Shown here in pieces: positions 47,984-59,734 of a stretch of 64,000 bases of DNA. The notes below the pieces were generated by a model. That model ran no database searches, was not told where the DNA came from, and saw only the letters and a program-made list of their open reading frames with translations. The position numbers were made by a program, and so were the translations under genes. The stretch covers positions 8,504,564 to 8,568,563 of the forward strand of contig NC_066833.1 of assembly GCF_001640805.2 (NCBI RefSeq). The letters run 5' to 3'. Position 1 is the stretch's first letter; every line of letters begins with the position of its first letter. This DNA is from Lates calcarifer (Eukaryota; Chordata; Actinopteri; Centropomidae).

Positions 47984-48177
47984 CTGATGATACAGTGATT
48001 GTTGGTTTGATTACAGAGTATCGGGGATGTGTGGATGAGTTTGTTAGCTGGTGTCATGCTAGTTTTCTTCAGCTACACACCAAGGCTAAGGAAGTGGTTT
48101 TTGATTTCAGAGCGAGCAGAAGGACCCACCAACAGGTAGTTACTGATGATGACTGTATTGATGGTGGTTCTCCTTAA
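47960..48177 (+). pseudogene. Fossil non-LTR reverse transcriptase fragment
   Basis: A single frame reads SFIADDTVIVGLIT, then DEFVSWCHASFLQLHTKAKE and VVFDFRASRR before a stop at 48175-48177. This is the catalytic ADD motif and the following region of the reverse-transcriptase domain in jockey/CR1/L2/Rex-type LINEs (usual form FADDTVIVG ... WC..N.L.LN..KTKE...DFR). About 70 residues remain. There is no N-terminal palm, no endonuclease and no tail. The fragment abuts and overlaps the right arm of the foldback. Family assignment below LINE level is not possible here. Confidence 0.8.
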
Positions 48178-48984
48178 TCGTTCATTTGTGGAGAGGATTT
48201 TAACTTCCTGCTTTAATGCTTGGTGTTTTTCGTTGTTGTGGAACTAACATGGGAGGATGTAAAGGAATGACTTATTTAATGCATCGTGTTTGGTTCACAC
48301 TTTTTGAGGGAGAGGCAGAAACAGCCGTAGAATCGTTAAAATGATAGAAAAGTAAATGATGGAGGCAGATAGAGTTTAGAGACTGAACGACCTTGTCTGA
48401 TGCACACTGAGAGACAGATACAGGACACACAGATAGTGGTCATGTAAATTAGGTTAGATTAGATTAAATTAGATTAAATTCGATTGACCTGGAAGTTAAA
48501 ATAGCGAGTAGCTGGTGCACAGGTTGAAACCCCTGATATGCAACCTCAAGGACAAAAACACACAGAGACGAGTGGAAACTTATTTCCACCGACAGGAAAG
48601 AGATGTATCTGTTATGACAACCACACTCTCATACAGATAAGACACACTCTCAAAGTCTCATTATACACACATATTTTCTCTCTCGCACAGATTTACACTC
48701 AAACTGCTGACAGCACAGATGCACTTCTGCCCTTGTGGCTGTCCGAGTACCTTCTTGTAAGCATCTTAAACACAAGTAAAACACACACTTCTGCTCTGAA
48801 GGATACAGCAAACACCCATTAGCTCTGAGCCCCAGAGGCAGCAGGAGATGATGTTGATCTCTGGAGTCAGGCCACAGTCGGTATAAAGTCTGGAAACAGC
48901 TAATCCCACCAACAGGCTTTAAGTTAATTCTCATGATGTACATGAGCAGAACTGTAAAACTCACCGTGGTGCCTGTACCAAAAC
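48178..48984. other. No gene recognised; (GATTA)n-like run
   Basis: Imperfect AGATTAAATT units at 48451-48485. Otherwise unassigned; the 119-codon minus-strand frame at 48650-49009 has no recognised domain. Confidence 0.5.
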
Positions 48985-49425
48985 CAATCTGTATTATGGC
49001 TGGGGACAAAAACAGAAGGAATGGATGGTTATGGTCCCCAGAGGATGAACCTTACCGACCTCAGCTCTCTAGCTCCACCATGAGGTTGACAGTTGTCGTC
49101 CAGATCGCTAAGAAATGTTTGTCAGTTAGGATTAAAGGTGATCCTCGAACTTTTCCTCAAGTTTAGTGAAATGTCTGAACAGTTTGTGACTGATTGACTG
49201 ACCATGAGGTTGACGGTTTTTATTGAAATAGTTTGTTACTGTTGGATGGACTGTAATAATCTGATCTCTTAATAAGTCGATCATCAGGTAAAACTTTTAA
49301 TTTGTCCAGTAGTTCAGTGCTAATTAGTGAATGTTATCATGCAAACGTGCTAACTAAGATGGTAAACATGGCTTTACAAGGGCTACACATCAACATGCTA
49401 GCAGTGTTAGCATGCTGAGATCAGA
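48985..49425 (+). repeat. Common teleost 'CCCCAGAGGATGAA' repeat, long fragment
   Basis: Order: GGAATGGATGG, TCCCCAGAGGATGAACCTTA, CTCCACCATGAGGTTGACAG, a second TGACCATGAGGTTGACGG, TTTAATTTGTCCAGTAGTTC, GTGCTAATTAGTGAATGTTA, CGTGCTAACTAAGATGGTAA, CATCAACATGCTAGC and TTAGCATGCTGAGA. This is the order of an abundant percomorph repeat as I remember it. A minus-strand fragment lies at 53.2 kb and a short one at 7.4 kb. Confidence 0.7.
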
Positions 49426-51454
49426 TCACCGTGCATCTTGGTAGTCAGCGTTGTCCACTTGTGATCCAAAAACCCAAGACACGTGTTAATACCAGGTGTA
49501 AACAGGGTCTAAAATGTTAAACTGCTCCTTTAACTTGCACCATTGTACATTACAAACCATCCAAAGGTTTTTGTCTCAGTATAATAATCTCTTAACTCTG
49601 AGATGCTCCTTTCAATTTCCACACAAAAGCCAGGGAGTTTCCTTCAGTGTGGGGGGGTGAAACTTGTGGGGGAGCGTCTCAATGATATCCCACGCTGGTT
49701 CCAACCCAGTGCTCCAGCCTTTTTTAAGTCGTCTTCCCTCTCTGCAGAGGCCAGTCTTTCATCTTGAGAGTCTGTCTTCTGGTTCACCATCAGCCCTCTC
49801 TGCCTCCTTTTCTTTTCCTCCTCTCCCACTGTTCTCTTCTTTTTGATCAACACACTCACAGATCACCCACCTGCCCCCCTCCCAACGCCTCGATACCTCC
49901 TCAGGACTCGGTAAAGTTTGGTTTTAAGGGTCGCTACATGAAGCTAGCTGGAGAAAAACATTTGTATATCAAAGACAACTGATACAAGGAAAATATATCA
50001 CAGTGTTTGTGAGTTAGTTAGGATTTAACTGGGTGGTCAGCATTTCATATCCTCACAGCTAATCTTTATTGAGTCTAGCTGAAGGTGTTGCGTTTCAGTC
50101 TTAAGGTTTGATTTAATTTGTCACTTTGCAGCTAGTAATCATTCCTTCATCTGAAACCTCAGCTGCAGCCTCTGTGATGCAGACAGAGAAAATATATCTA
50201 TGGAATAAAAAGTGGTTTCTACAGACTTTTTTTGTATCGTTAGTTTCTTCTTCAAAACAGCTAATTCAACAAGAGAAAAGGTTCAGGACAGAAATCTTCG
50301 ACATGTTTTTGATGACTGGTAATTTTTGAAGCAAAAATGTTCTAAAGGAACAACGACACTGGACATTGATGTTTGAGACAGCGAGGTCCGGCAGCGACAG
50401 AGACTGAGCTGGTTGTTTGTTGATTGGTGCTGTGGATGTGAGGCTGGTTCTCTAACGTTTAGCTGATGGTAGAAGTTTGTACTCAGGGTGTAAAACCTGT
50501 CGGGTCCTTCAGGATCCTGTCAGAGCACCACTGACTCCTGAGTGCTCACAGGGGGTGGGTATCACCTTCACTGCGACGTACGTACCTGGTAAGAAAAAGC
50601 CAACACGACAGATGGTAACACAAGTCAGTGGCTTTGAAAACCTGCGAGATAACATTCTTCCTCTTCTCTCTTTCCTTTTTTTTATGTCTCACTTTCTGTC
50701 TTTGTCTCTCTCAGTGTTTCACTGAGCGGCTGCTTCATGGTAAAGTTCACCCAGAGAGCAGGGTGGTGGGCGGCAGCAGAAAACCCCTGAGCTCTGCAGC
50801 TTCACCACACTCACATGAACACACATGTACACACTTCAGACTTTGAGCTTGACCCACACCACTCTCATTTGTTTTGTCTTGATTGTGTGTGTGTGTGTGT
50901 CTGAATGCACCACCGTATCCGTGGTTACAGTATACAGTATGTGTGTGTGTGGACATGTGCGTCTTGTTATCGCGGCATGTTTCCACTGAAGTGCGTTGCC
51001 ATAACGGAGCATTTTTCAGTGTTGGTGAGAGTGTTTATTTGACACTTAATGCATCAGCACATCTGTGGTTTTAAATAAGGGCCCCTGCTGTATGAAAACA
51101 CGCTGCTCTACAGAGCTTTAAGTCCTTATATTTCACTTTCTGTACAATCTTTTCAGGCTTTGTGATAAAATCTGAGGCCTGAAAATCCAGATTCCCTCCC
51201 ATCAGATCATTCAGACTCCAAAATGTGAAACTTAGTCCCAAGCCAGTAACATGTTGTTGGGTCGACAGTAACGCTTTTCACATAAACATCATTTTAAAAG
51301 ATACTGTCACAGAAACTAATTTTCATGGCTCACATCTGCTCTGTCAAGGTTATATTTGTAAAAGAAAGTGGAACAGCTTTGGAATAATTTGACTTTGAAT
51401 GGAATTTGTGCTTGTTACTGTCGAAGTAACGCATCGGTATAAACTAATGTTTCA
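49426..51454. other. No gene recognised
   Basis: Pyrimidine-rich patches at 49730-49845 and 50660-50715, short TG runs at 50885-50900 and 50940-50950. No coding signal. Confidence 0.55.
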
Positions 51455-51540
51455 CATTATTCTTGTTTTTATTTAACAAAATATTAAATTTAGATTAAAT
51501 TTAAAATGAATTCAAAATAAATTTTTTAAATTTTTAAAAC
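51455..51540. other. Very AT-rich block
   Basis: About 85 bp almost free of G/C, built of TTAAAT/ATTTAA words. Not a simple repeat. Confidence 0.7.
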
Positions 51541-52971
51541 ACTGATTGATTCTCAACATTTCCACAGAATGTGGTTGAGGTCTAATTTATTGTTCCTCCT
51601 CCAGGTGAGGCAGGTGTGGGTGGAGGTGAGCAGCTGTCTGCAGCTCTGAATCACAACATATTCACCAAGAAACACCAGCTTTTTTTCACCTGCTTCACTT
51701 TCACTCAGTCAGTCAGGTTGTTGACCACACATGGAGAAACTCTCTGAATGACATAATAAAGACTGTCCTGTCCTGACCTGGTAAAACAGTTACAGCTATG
51801 TGTGCTAAAGACATAACAACATTACCGCTGGTTAAATATATTGAGGGGAAGCGTCAGCTGTAAGTCAGAGACGTGCACGACCTCATGACCAACATTTAGA
51901 AAACTGCAGTTAATGTGAACAACATAATCTTTATTGGAAATCTTTAATTTCATTAAAGTTATTTGATTAATATAATTTTATTCATGTATGGAATGTACAG
52001 TGTGTGTGAAAGCTTCCTCTGTAAGTGAAGCTGTATTCATGGACAGTCACATGTCAGTGGTTATAGCTGTAGTCTGATCCACTCTCTGCCTGAATCCATC
52101 TCAACTACAAACTGGATCCTAGTTCAGGACGTTTAAACAATTTTATTTTCTTTGAAGTTTGAGTTTATTCTAAAAGTTTTCTAAGAAGAAACTGTAAAGG
52201 AAAAAAAAGCAAAGCCTGCACTCCAACATGAAACCCTCACCCCGACCTCCCCCGCCGTCTCACCCCCTTCTTTCCTGCCTTTCCTTTACATTCCACCTCT
52301 CCCCCGAACACATACATCACACGCATGCAGAATCAAGACGTCTGGTTTCCCTGGCAGGACATCTAGAAATAACTCACCCTGTGGGCAATTTGTTCCAGTT
52401 CACTGACTGACGTCTTTGCTTTCAATTTCAAAACTGGAATCAGAACCGGCAGCACGTTTTATAATCTGACCTGTAGGGCCCAGGATTACACATTAACCCC
52501 CCTCCGTCACTCAAAGCCAGTTTTTGAGTTCAGAATGACACAATTATTCCAAACACTCCTTTAGGAAAGTAACGGCTGTGTGATGAAGCTGTGAGGACGA
52601 CCGTGACAGAGTAAATTCAGTTCATTACATGTACGCTCTATACTCAGCCAGTAACACATACACTTCACTTTTTACAGGAAAACTTTTAATTGTACTCTCA
52701 CCCCTCCTCAGAGTCCACTCCAGGTTTCTCTGCTCTGCTGTCAGATCCCTCTTGTCCACTAAGTTTCAGTCTAACTGGCCTTTAGCTCTTTTCTACAGTG
52801 TGGCTCCCTTTAGAGTATACCTACTCTGTTCAACCACACTATTCAGTCTTAATGCTTTCTTCCAGCTGTTTAAATTTAGCCTCATCTGGGATTTGAAGCT
52901 CTACAGCAGCACTGTGAGTCAGTACAGCAGGACCACCATCTTACTTTAGCATGTTAGCATGCGAACAGCTG
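51541..52971. other. No certain gene; possible LINE tail
   Basis: The frame at 52629-52949 has a segment (FYSVAPF, then FQLFKFSL) faintly like the C-terminal tail of LINE polyproteins, too weak to call. The rest is unassigned. Confidence 0.4.
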
Positions 52972-52993
52972 ATCATCATCATCATCATCATCA
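52972..52993. repeat. (ATC)n microsatellite
   Basis: Seven ATC units. Confidence 0.93.
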
Positions 52994-53000
52994 GATTTAG

Positions 53001-53095
53001 AGTTGAATTCAGTTTTATTTTATTGATAAAGCACCAAATCACAACAGATAATTCCTAAGTATAACAGCAGGAGGCTTGGCAGGTATCAGGACATT
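53001..53095. repeat. Fragment of teleost 'AAAGC(A/G)CCAAATCACAACA' repeat
   Basis: GAATTCAGTTTTATTTTATT, then GATAAAGCACCAAATCACAA and CAG are words I know from a very frequent teleost interspersed repeat. Limits are approximate and the class is not assigned. Confidence 0.45.
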
Positions 53096-53199
53096 AACCA
53101 AATTACTGGACACATTTATTTTTACAATTTTTGTTCTGATAATACCTGTAGACATTAAAGTGATTAAAATGCATCATCTGCAAACAAAGTATGTGCGCT

Positions 53200-53402
53200 C
53201 AAAGTTTTACACCAATCCATTGAACAGATGCTGAGTTATTTCACTGAATAAGTAACAACTTTGACCTGCTTCTGGCTCAAGAGGAAAAGTCAGGGGATCC
53301 CCGAAGTCATAAGAAGTCATCCTCTGGTGAACATGAATGTCAGCACCAAATTTCATGCCAATCCATCCAACAGCTGTTGAGGTATTTCGGTCTGGACCAA
53401 CC
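53200..53402 (-). repeat. Common teleost 'CCCCAGAGGATGAA' repeat, inverted fragment
   Basis: On the minus strand: TTGGTCCAGACCGAAATACC, TCAACAGCTGTTGGATGGAT, TGGCATGAAATTTGGTGCTG, ACATTCATGTTCACCAGAGG, ATGACTT, GGGGATCCCCTGACTTTTCC. This is the upstream part of the repeat seen at 48985-49425. Confidence 0.75.
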
Positions 53403-54879
53403 AGCCGACCGACATCCACAGAGCCCAGCCCCTGGTCACGCCTTGCTCCTCCACTGTTGGAGGAACCAAAGTCCTTCCAGCCCAGCCGTGGTCCCTGGTT
53501 TACAAAAGTGGCTCCTGGCTCTTGTTAGCGGGTCTGGAGCCACTTTGTTTCGCTCGGTTTGGGACATGGCAGGCTTTTCATGCTCCGGGGGGCCGCGTCG
53601 GATCGTCTTGCAGCAGCTGAGAGAGGTCTTGGCTCACAAAGACCTCCTTTGTCTGAAGAGACCCTTATCTGTCCACCAGCATCAACTTACTCCTACAGCA
53701 CTGAACCACTCATATAAACCCCCACTTTACACTTCAACCACACATACACAAAGACATGTACACTCACACACATACAGAAAAATACACATGAATCTACGGT
53801 CAGAAGTTTAAGAAAACCTTGGTTGTTCCTGAAATGTACAGTGTAATACTCAAATAAATAATAAAAAAGAGGAACTATGTAATCTTAGATCTTAAATTTA
53901 ATCTACATTTTTGAGCCATTCAACAACAATACACTCGTCCTACACTGAACTGAAGCATTGTGGTCTAACAGTCGTTTTTTCTAATGAGGGTTCAGTCTCA
54001 GGTAAAAGACCCTGAAGTCTCTGAGAGTCAGCCACGATCAGAGCTGGTCCAGGTCTAAATGTTAATGAAAGGAGCTTCAGTGCTTCCTGTCTTATCTCCT
54101 TCAGCAGAGGAGACACTGGAGCTTCCTCTCTCTTGTCCTCAGTCCTCATCAGTTCTCCTTCACCTCATGACGTTTTCCATCGAGGTCGAGGAAAATGTTC
54201 GAACAGGACATTTTTTTGACTGTTTGACCGCAGACGTCTGAAACATGTCCTGATACTGTTGCAGGAGTTTCAGGTTGTTGTGTTTTCTCTCGTCTGTGCT
54301 GCTCCTCCTCCATCTTGTTTTCCTGATGTTTTGGGTCATTGTCCTTTGTCGTTTCCTCATTACTCTGATACTAATGCACAGACTGCTTCCTGCAGTACGG
54401 TGTTGTCCTGATGAGGCAGAGGGTGTAGTAACAGATGGTTTGTTAGTAATCAGCTACAGTTGAAGCACCTGTAGGAATTATCTACTTTAACTCTCAGGGC
54501 TTCGTTTCCTTCCACTGCTGCAGGAAAGCTGGAAGTTAACCAGATTCTTAAAACCTGTTTTCTATTAAATTCACATCATTTTTCAGAATTTAGTGACCTG
54601 AACTTTGTTCTTACTTTAGGCGGTTTACAGCTGACCTTTGTACCGTTAAAGGTCATTCACTAAATTTCAATAATAACTGGAGAAATGATGGCGTTCTTAA
54701 ACTTTTCACTGGCAGTGAAACACACATTCCTGTAAGCCATTTGCAGGTTTGTATACAGCATGTGTGTGTGTGGATGTGTCTTTATACACACACGAGGAGC
54801 ACATTATTAGCAGAGATGTATAAATAAGCTGCTGCAGCTACACAGAAAACCCCATTAAATATGGGAAAACATATGGTCA
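53403..54879. other. No gene recognised
   Basis: 53.45-53.66 kb has more CpG and an open frame of 144 codons (53377-53811) that begins inside the adjacent repeat; no domain recognised. The rest is unassigned. Confidence 0.45.
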
Positions 54880-55110
54880 TACTGTGCAAACAATAAATCC
54901 TCTGCGAGGTTCATCTGCCTGCACAGATTTACATACGCCCACACAGCCTCACCTCTTCAGATGCATACATATCATCTCCAAGCAATTAACATCTATACTG
55001 ATGGCTCTGCATAGGCATTATTTGGGTCATTTTTATTCCCTGGCTTTGTTTGTTTGTTCAAGTTGGCATGGCAACAACACAACCTGGAGAAAGGTGTGTT
55101 TGTTTACTGA
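54880..55110. promoter_or_regulatory. Candidate regulatory element with RFX X-box-like palindrome
   Basis: Repeat-poor stretch containing AGCAATTAACATC and, at 55062-55075, GTTGGCATGGCAAC, one base from a symmetric RFX X-box (GTTGCCATGGCAAC). Function inferred only. Confidence 0.25.
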
Positions 55111-56655
55111 GAGTTAAAGAAGCAATCTGCGCCGGTTTCATAAAGTAAATGTTGTTTGGATTCTCCTTATTGCTTACTGATACAACACGGCTGTGAAACA
55201 GACTCCACCTGTCTAATCATGGCTTTTATGTTTGTTTAGACTCTGCTCTCGTTCTATCTGCGGAAAATCAAGTCCTGTTGATGGGTTTTCTGGGTCTGAT
55301 AACAGCAGACAAGTATGAGACTCATTATTTTTGATTTCCAAAATTTAGCAACATAAAAATCCTGTTGAAAACTGTATTTTAAAAAATAGCCTTTGCAGCG
55401 TACGCCCTGTAGTTTAAGCATTTATTGTATTTTTTTCTTGTAGAAATAAATTAAATGGTCTCAGCAGCACATTCATGCCTCTAAACATTTTTTCTTGCCT
55501 TTCTTTTACAGGAAGGATTTTCAGACGCTTTACTGGAAATCAGGTTCTACGGGAAATTGGAAAACCTGTAGTAATCTGGATACTGTAAGTCAGTCAAATT
55601 TCTTCTCTACCCCCAAACTGTATTAATGATAAATGATGTGACTGTCGACAGGTCTGAAACTTCTTCAGACTTCTAGAGGCTTCTTATTGTCACTCTGCTG
55701 TTCCAGAGATATTTTCACAGTAGCACATGGTCAACCAATCAGCGCTCTTCAGTAGAAATCCAGTTGTGAAATCAGGTTTTTCATTGGGCCGTTTTGCAGA
55801 CTGATCATGTGGGAAAATTTATAACAAACTCTGAAAACCTTCTAGCTTAATTAATCAAACTCTTAACCGACCACGACGTCTAATTATCGTCCATAACAAA
55901 AGCCTGTGAGAGGAGGCCACATCGATAACAGAGGCTCCCTGAACACGCAGCATGCTAACCACACAGAGTAAAACAGGTGTGAGGATCTGGAGGGAACCTG
56001 AGCCACTGGGTTTTATTGACCAGACACTTTGAGAGGATGTTTTTATTAAAGGACACAAATCACCTACCTAACTGATCCAACGCCAAACTGAACACCACAA
56101 ACTAGAATCTAGAAAAATGTGAACCCAGCTTGCTACAGCCGTACACCGTCCAGACGTGTACACATGCTCTGGCCTTGTCCCATTTTTTCCATAATGGAAG
56201 GAAGTCTTCAGAAGGACAGAAGGAAGCTTTGTTGTCACTGTGCAAATCTTAAAAATACAAACCGACACAAGATGAAAACAGTAAACAAAGTAATGTACAG
56301 TATATAAATCAATAAATAACAAGGACAAACAATAAATAATAAATACAAGGAGGTAGACCGATGTCGCACAAACCAGAACAAAGAGTCCTTCAGACTGATT
56401 TCATCTGTGTATAAGAGCTGGACCCAGATATCCAGAGTCTTGGCTCCTGCTCTTGGTTTGCAGTATCATGTTATAGTTTTGCATTGTTTCTTGTTTATTA
56501 CTTGCATTTTTGCTTCATCACTATCACACAATGACCATAAGTCATTGTATTGTTCATTTGTTCAGTTTGGAAAATTTCAATAAACATATTGTGGAGAGAG
56601 AATGAAATCCCCGTGACCACAGCGGAGTCATTTGACCTAGGAATGAATGCCGACT
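55111..56655. other. No gene recognised; possible LINE-tail sequence
   Basis: 56.21-56.35 kb (GGAAGCTTTGTTGTCACTGT, then AATAAATAA-rich DNA) resembles teleost LINE 3' tails, at low confidence. The rest is unassigned. Confidence 0.45.
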
Positions 56656-56731
56656 GTACCCTTTCCCACTGAACACAAAAGCCAGATGTTAGTGGGTGAT
56701 TGTGGGTTTTTTGTCCAGTGTGAAAGGGGCT
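56656..56731. mobile_element. Short hairpin-type MITE remnant
   Basis: GTACCCTTTCCCACTGAACA at the left pairs, with mismatches, with TTGTCCAGTGTGAAAGGGGC at the right. The middle is GCCAGATGTTAGTGGGTG and then TGTGGGTTTTTTG. Size and style fit the small foldback elements frequent in teleosts. No clear target duplication. Confidence 0.5.
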
Positions 56732-57640
56732 ATAGAGAGAGGACGGAGGGAGGTCATCTGCCCCCTGCACCACTGAGCGAGATGCTGGGGAGTCCTGTTC
56801 ATACAGTCATACGTCCATGACACCCTGATGACACAGCACAAAGACACCAGAGCTCCTCTCAGCTTAACGTTAATTACAAGGATCATTCTTCTTCCTATCG
56901 TCCCTCTGGGCTCTGTGGACTCAGGTAAGAGGACAGTTAGCACGTCAGAGCTAATGAATACATAAAAAGGATTCTCAAGGTCCGGTTGCAAGAATCTGAG
57001 GGACGTTTGTAGTTCCAGTCTGAGACGTGTTGTTCCTGAGCGGCAGTAAGTGTAACTCTTACTGAGAGAGGATGGAGCAGGTGGGGGGGCTGGGATTCCC
57101 CCTCTGAGCAGAACTTATGAAACACTCTCCCAGTGTGACTGCAGAGAGGAAATGACCATCATCTGCTGCACTGGATTTGAGAGAATTGCTCGGTGCATGT
57201 GTGCATACATTAGCGTTTGTGAGTGCGTTTTGTGTGGGTGCGTGTTGTCGGAGCAATTGAGTGAATGGGCATTTAATTGGCTTTGCAGAGAGCACACATT
57301 CTGATGGGGATAAACAGATTTCTTTCTCTGCCTACGTCAAAGATGACAGAGCAGAGATGTTCAGCAGCTCAGTGACTCACACTGAGGCAGAACAATTAAG
57401 ATGCAGATGGTAATTCCTGCTGCAGAAAGGATCAGTTTGTCTGCAGGGAAAGCACAACACGCAGAATTGTCTTGGTGAGGAGATTTTGTTGTTTGCCAGA
57501 TGAGAGTCTTCCACCAGCATGAGCCCCACCCCACTTTAAACCATTAACCATCAGTGTAGGAACTAAACTGATGACAGGTCTTTACTTTGTGGATTTCTTA
57601 ACTCAGACATCTATAGATGACACACACATCCACAACAGGG
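56732..57640. other. No gene recognised; repeat-poor stretch
   Basis: 57.08-57.36 kb is non-repetitive with GCATTTAATTGGC and GGAGCAATTGAG cores and may be a regulatory element (low confidence). The rest is unassigned. Confidence 0.4.
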
Positions 57641-57680
57641 AAAATAAAGAATGAACAATGGATGGTTCATTCTTTATTTT
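57641..57680. repeat. Perfect 16-bp hairpin
   Basis: AAAATAAAGAATGAAC (57641-57656) and GTTCATTCTTTATTTT (57665-57680) are exact reverse complements around an 8-base loop. Confidence 0.95.
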
Positions 57681-57700
57681 GACAGAACTATTCTGTCAAA
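57678..57700. repeat. Perfect 10-bp hairpin, overlapping the previous one
   Basis: TTTGACAGAA (57678-57687) and TTCTGTCAAA (57691-57700) are exact reverse complements around a 3-base loop. The first three bases are shared with the end of the preceding stem. Confidence 0.93.
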
Positions 57701-57825
57701 CTACAGGGAGTCAAGCAGAGAGCTGAAATATCAATATACCACTGATGTGCAATTTTATTTTGTCTTAGCTCAGATCGTTCTGTAAATACTCATTGTTTTA
57801 CTAAAAGCTGATTTTGTTCTCCAGT

Positions 57826-58018
57826 TCAAGACTCAGATTGTTCCTCTAAGTGTCTGACAACATGATGATAGGATTCCTACAGAGACAGAGCTTTTTATTA
57901 AAGAGGAAGATCCTTTTAGTTTAACCAGAAACATCTCTATATATCTCTACCAGACTCCATTAACAAAAACAGGGATTTAACCAGGAGCTGCTGGAATCCC
58001 ACTGCCTCCATCTGTTAG
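57826..58018 (-). repeat. Family A 5' half, inverted
   Basis: On this strand: AGACTCAGATTG, TGTCTGACAACATGATGATA, GGATTCCTACAGAGACAGAG, AAGAGGAAGATCC, CCAGACTCCATTAAC, GGAATCCCACTGCCTCCATC. It is the reverse of the 5' half of the copies at 25.7 and 60.4 kb. Confidence 0.85.
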
Positions 58019-58115
58019 TGTGTCTGTGTTACTGTGAGACTTTCAGTGGAGGAAGAAGTAGTAATCAGATACAAGTACCACACAATACCAGGCAAATACA
58101 AGTACTGTAGTCGAT

Positions 58116-58215
58116 GTACTTTGATGTGGACAGTTGGATTACGTGCAGCAGATGTTCGACTGGGTCACTGTTCCTGCTCAGTACTGTACAGATTCCAGTC
58201 AATCATTTAAAATAA
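58116..58215 (+). repeat. Family A 3' half
   Basis: GTACTTTGATGTGGACAGTT, GGATTACGTGCAGCAG and CAGTCAATCATTTAAAATAA align with the family A 3' half in plus orientation. With the inverted 5' half at 57826-58018 it forms one rearranged copy. Confidence 0.65.
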
Positions 58216-59257
58216 GGGCCAGGTTCACCCCAACATAATGTGGATTTATACTACATCACCTGACCACCTCCCTCGCTCCCATCATAATTACTGCAGCCGT
58301 TACAGGTCGCCTAACAAAAGAATACTTACAGGAGCTCCTCGCCTCTAATAACTCGACTTTGACTTGAACTGGATCAGACGCTCGCCAGTAATCCTGCAGG
58401 AGCTGAAGCTCAGCAGCTCGCTCCTTAACCTACAGTCACATTACAATACATTCCTGCAAATATCTGCCCATTCTATAGAATCCTAAAGAACGCGTTCACC
58501 CTCGTTTTTGACAGTTAAAGGAACAGGAACTCAGCGCAGACGAAATGAGGACCTAAACGTTCACCGATGTCTTTGAGTGATTAGGTTGTTTCTGGTAGTT
58601 AACAGTTGTGTGACTGATGTTTGAAGCAACATAATCAAGGCTGTAATTTCCACTGGGGACATTATTCTTTTCCAGATGAGAGAGGATCTGAGATATTGAA
58701 CTGGGCACTCGCTGTAAGTGTTCGCTCATAAATCTGATGATGCTCATACGTTCTGCTTCTTTATTAAAGGTGGAACCCCAAATAAACAGTGATATGAGCT
58801 GATGATGCTCTGACTGAAACACCAACACAAGACACTTCTCTCATTAAGTCACAGCATGTGTCTGTGGTGTGTGAACTCTGACTGAGTTGAGGCGTCTCAT
58901 TGTCTTCAGTGATAACACTGGTTAATGCAGTTTTGTACATGTCTCACAAACAGGCTGTGCCTTGCTCAAGGGCACACAGAGGTCAATGTGACACCTCGCT
59001 TTTCCAAGTTTTTACAGAAGAATAAATTGCAGCTCCTTAAACAAAGACCAAAGACGGTTTTAACTTTACTGTAATTACAGTAGCTTTGGCTTCATTTCCA
59101 GTGCTGCCATTTTGAGTCTTGACTAATTTTCATTTCCCCTCATGTTTCTTCCACCTGTTCTTCTCGTAGTCTAAAAATATGTCTCAGTATTTTCATTAAG
59201 ACGATTTCACCACCAGATTTAATGACAGGGAAGATACTTATATACTTATATCAGACA
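58216..59257. other. No gene recognised
   Basis: Nothing assignable. Confidence 0.5.
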
Positions 59258-59294
59258 GTTACACCTAAAAACATGAGAGAATAAGATTCAGAAA
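59258..59294 (+). repeat. Family A 3' end fragment
   Basis: GTTACACCTAAAAACATGAG and AGAATAAGATTCA resemble the terminal part of family A (TTTACACCCAAAAACATGGG, AAAATAAGGTTTA). Confidence 0.5.
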
Positions 59295-59734
59295 TCCCAG
59301 AATTATCCTTTAAAGTGGAAGTTTTTTTCTTTGTGGTTGAGATAAAGTGAAATACTTTGTGAGCAGGAACGAGTGAAGTTTTCTGCACTGAGACACAATC
59401 ATCAGAGGATACTATCAGTAGCTGTGTTTTTCCTCTGGGATGAGATCACATCAGACGTGTTTACTCACAGCTCAGTTTGGCCTGGTGAGGCTTCAAATCA
59501 CTGGACTAAGATTTAGAAATGTCCTGTGAAGAAGATGTGGAGTTTGTCTGAGGGACAAAGGTTTCCCACTGTGGCCCTGATATGACTAGAACTTTTCACA
59601 GCTGACTCAGGTGCCCGACAGGTGAGGTGAGCAGAAATTATATTCTACTCACTCTTTGTAAACCACCTTTATATTCCTCTCTCTGAAAACTGCTGCTGAT
59701 TTCCTCTCTCTTAATCTCCACCTCTCATTATTCC

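Noticed and set aside
52629..52949. Possible LINE C-terminal tail
   Set aside because: Only a faint resemblance (FYSVAPF..FKFSL); too weak to call.
53377..53811. 144-codon frame
   Set aside because: Begins inside an inverted dispersed-repeat fragment and ends in a CA-rich stretch; no domain seen.
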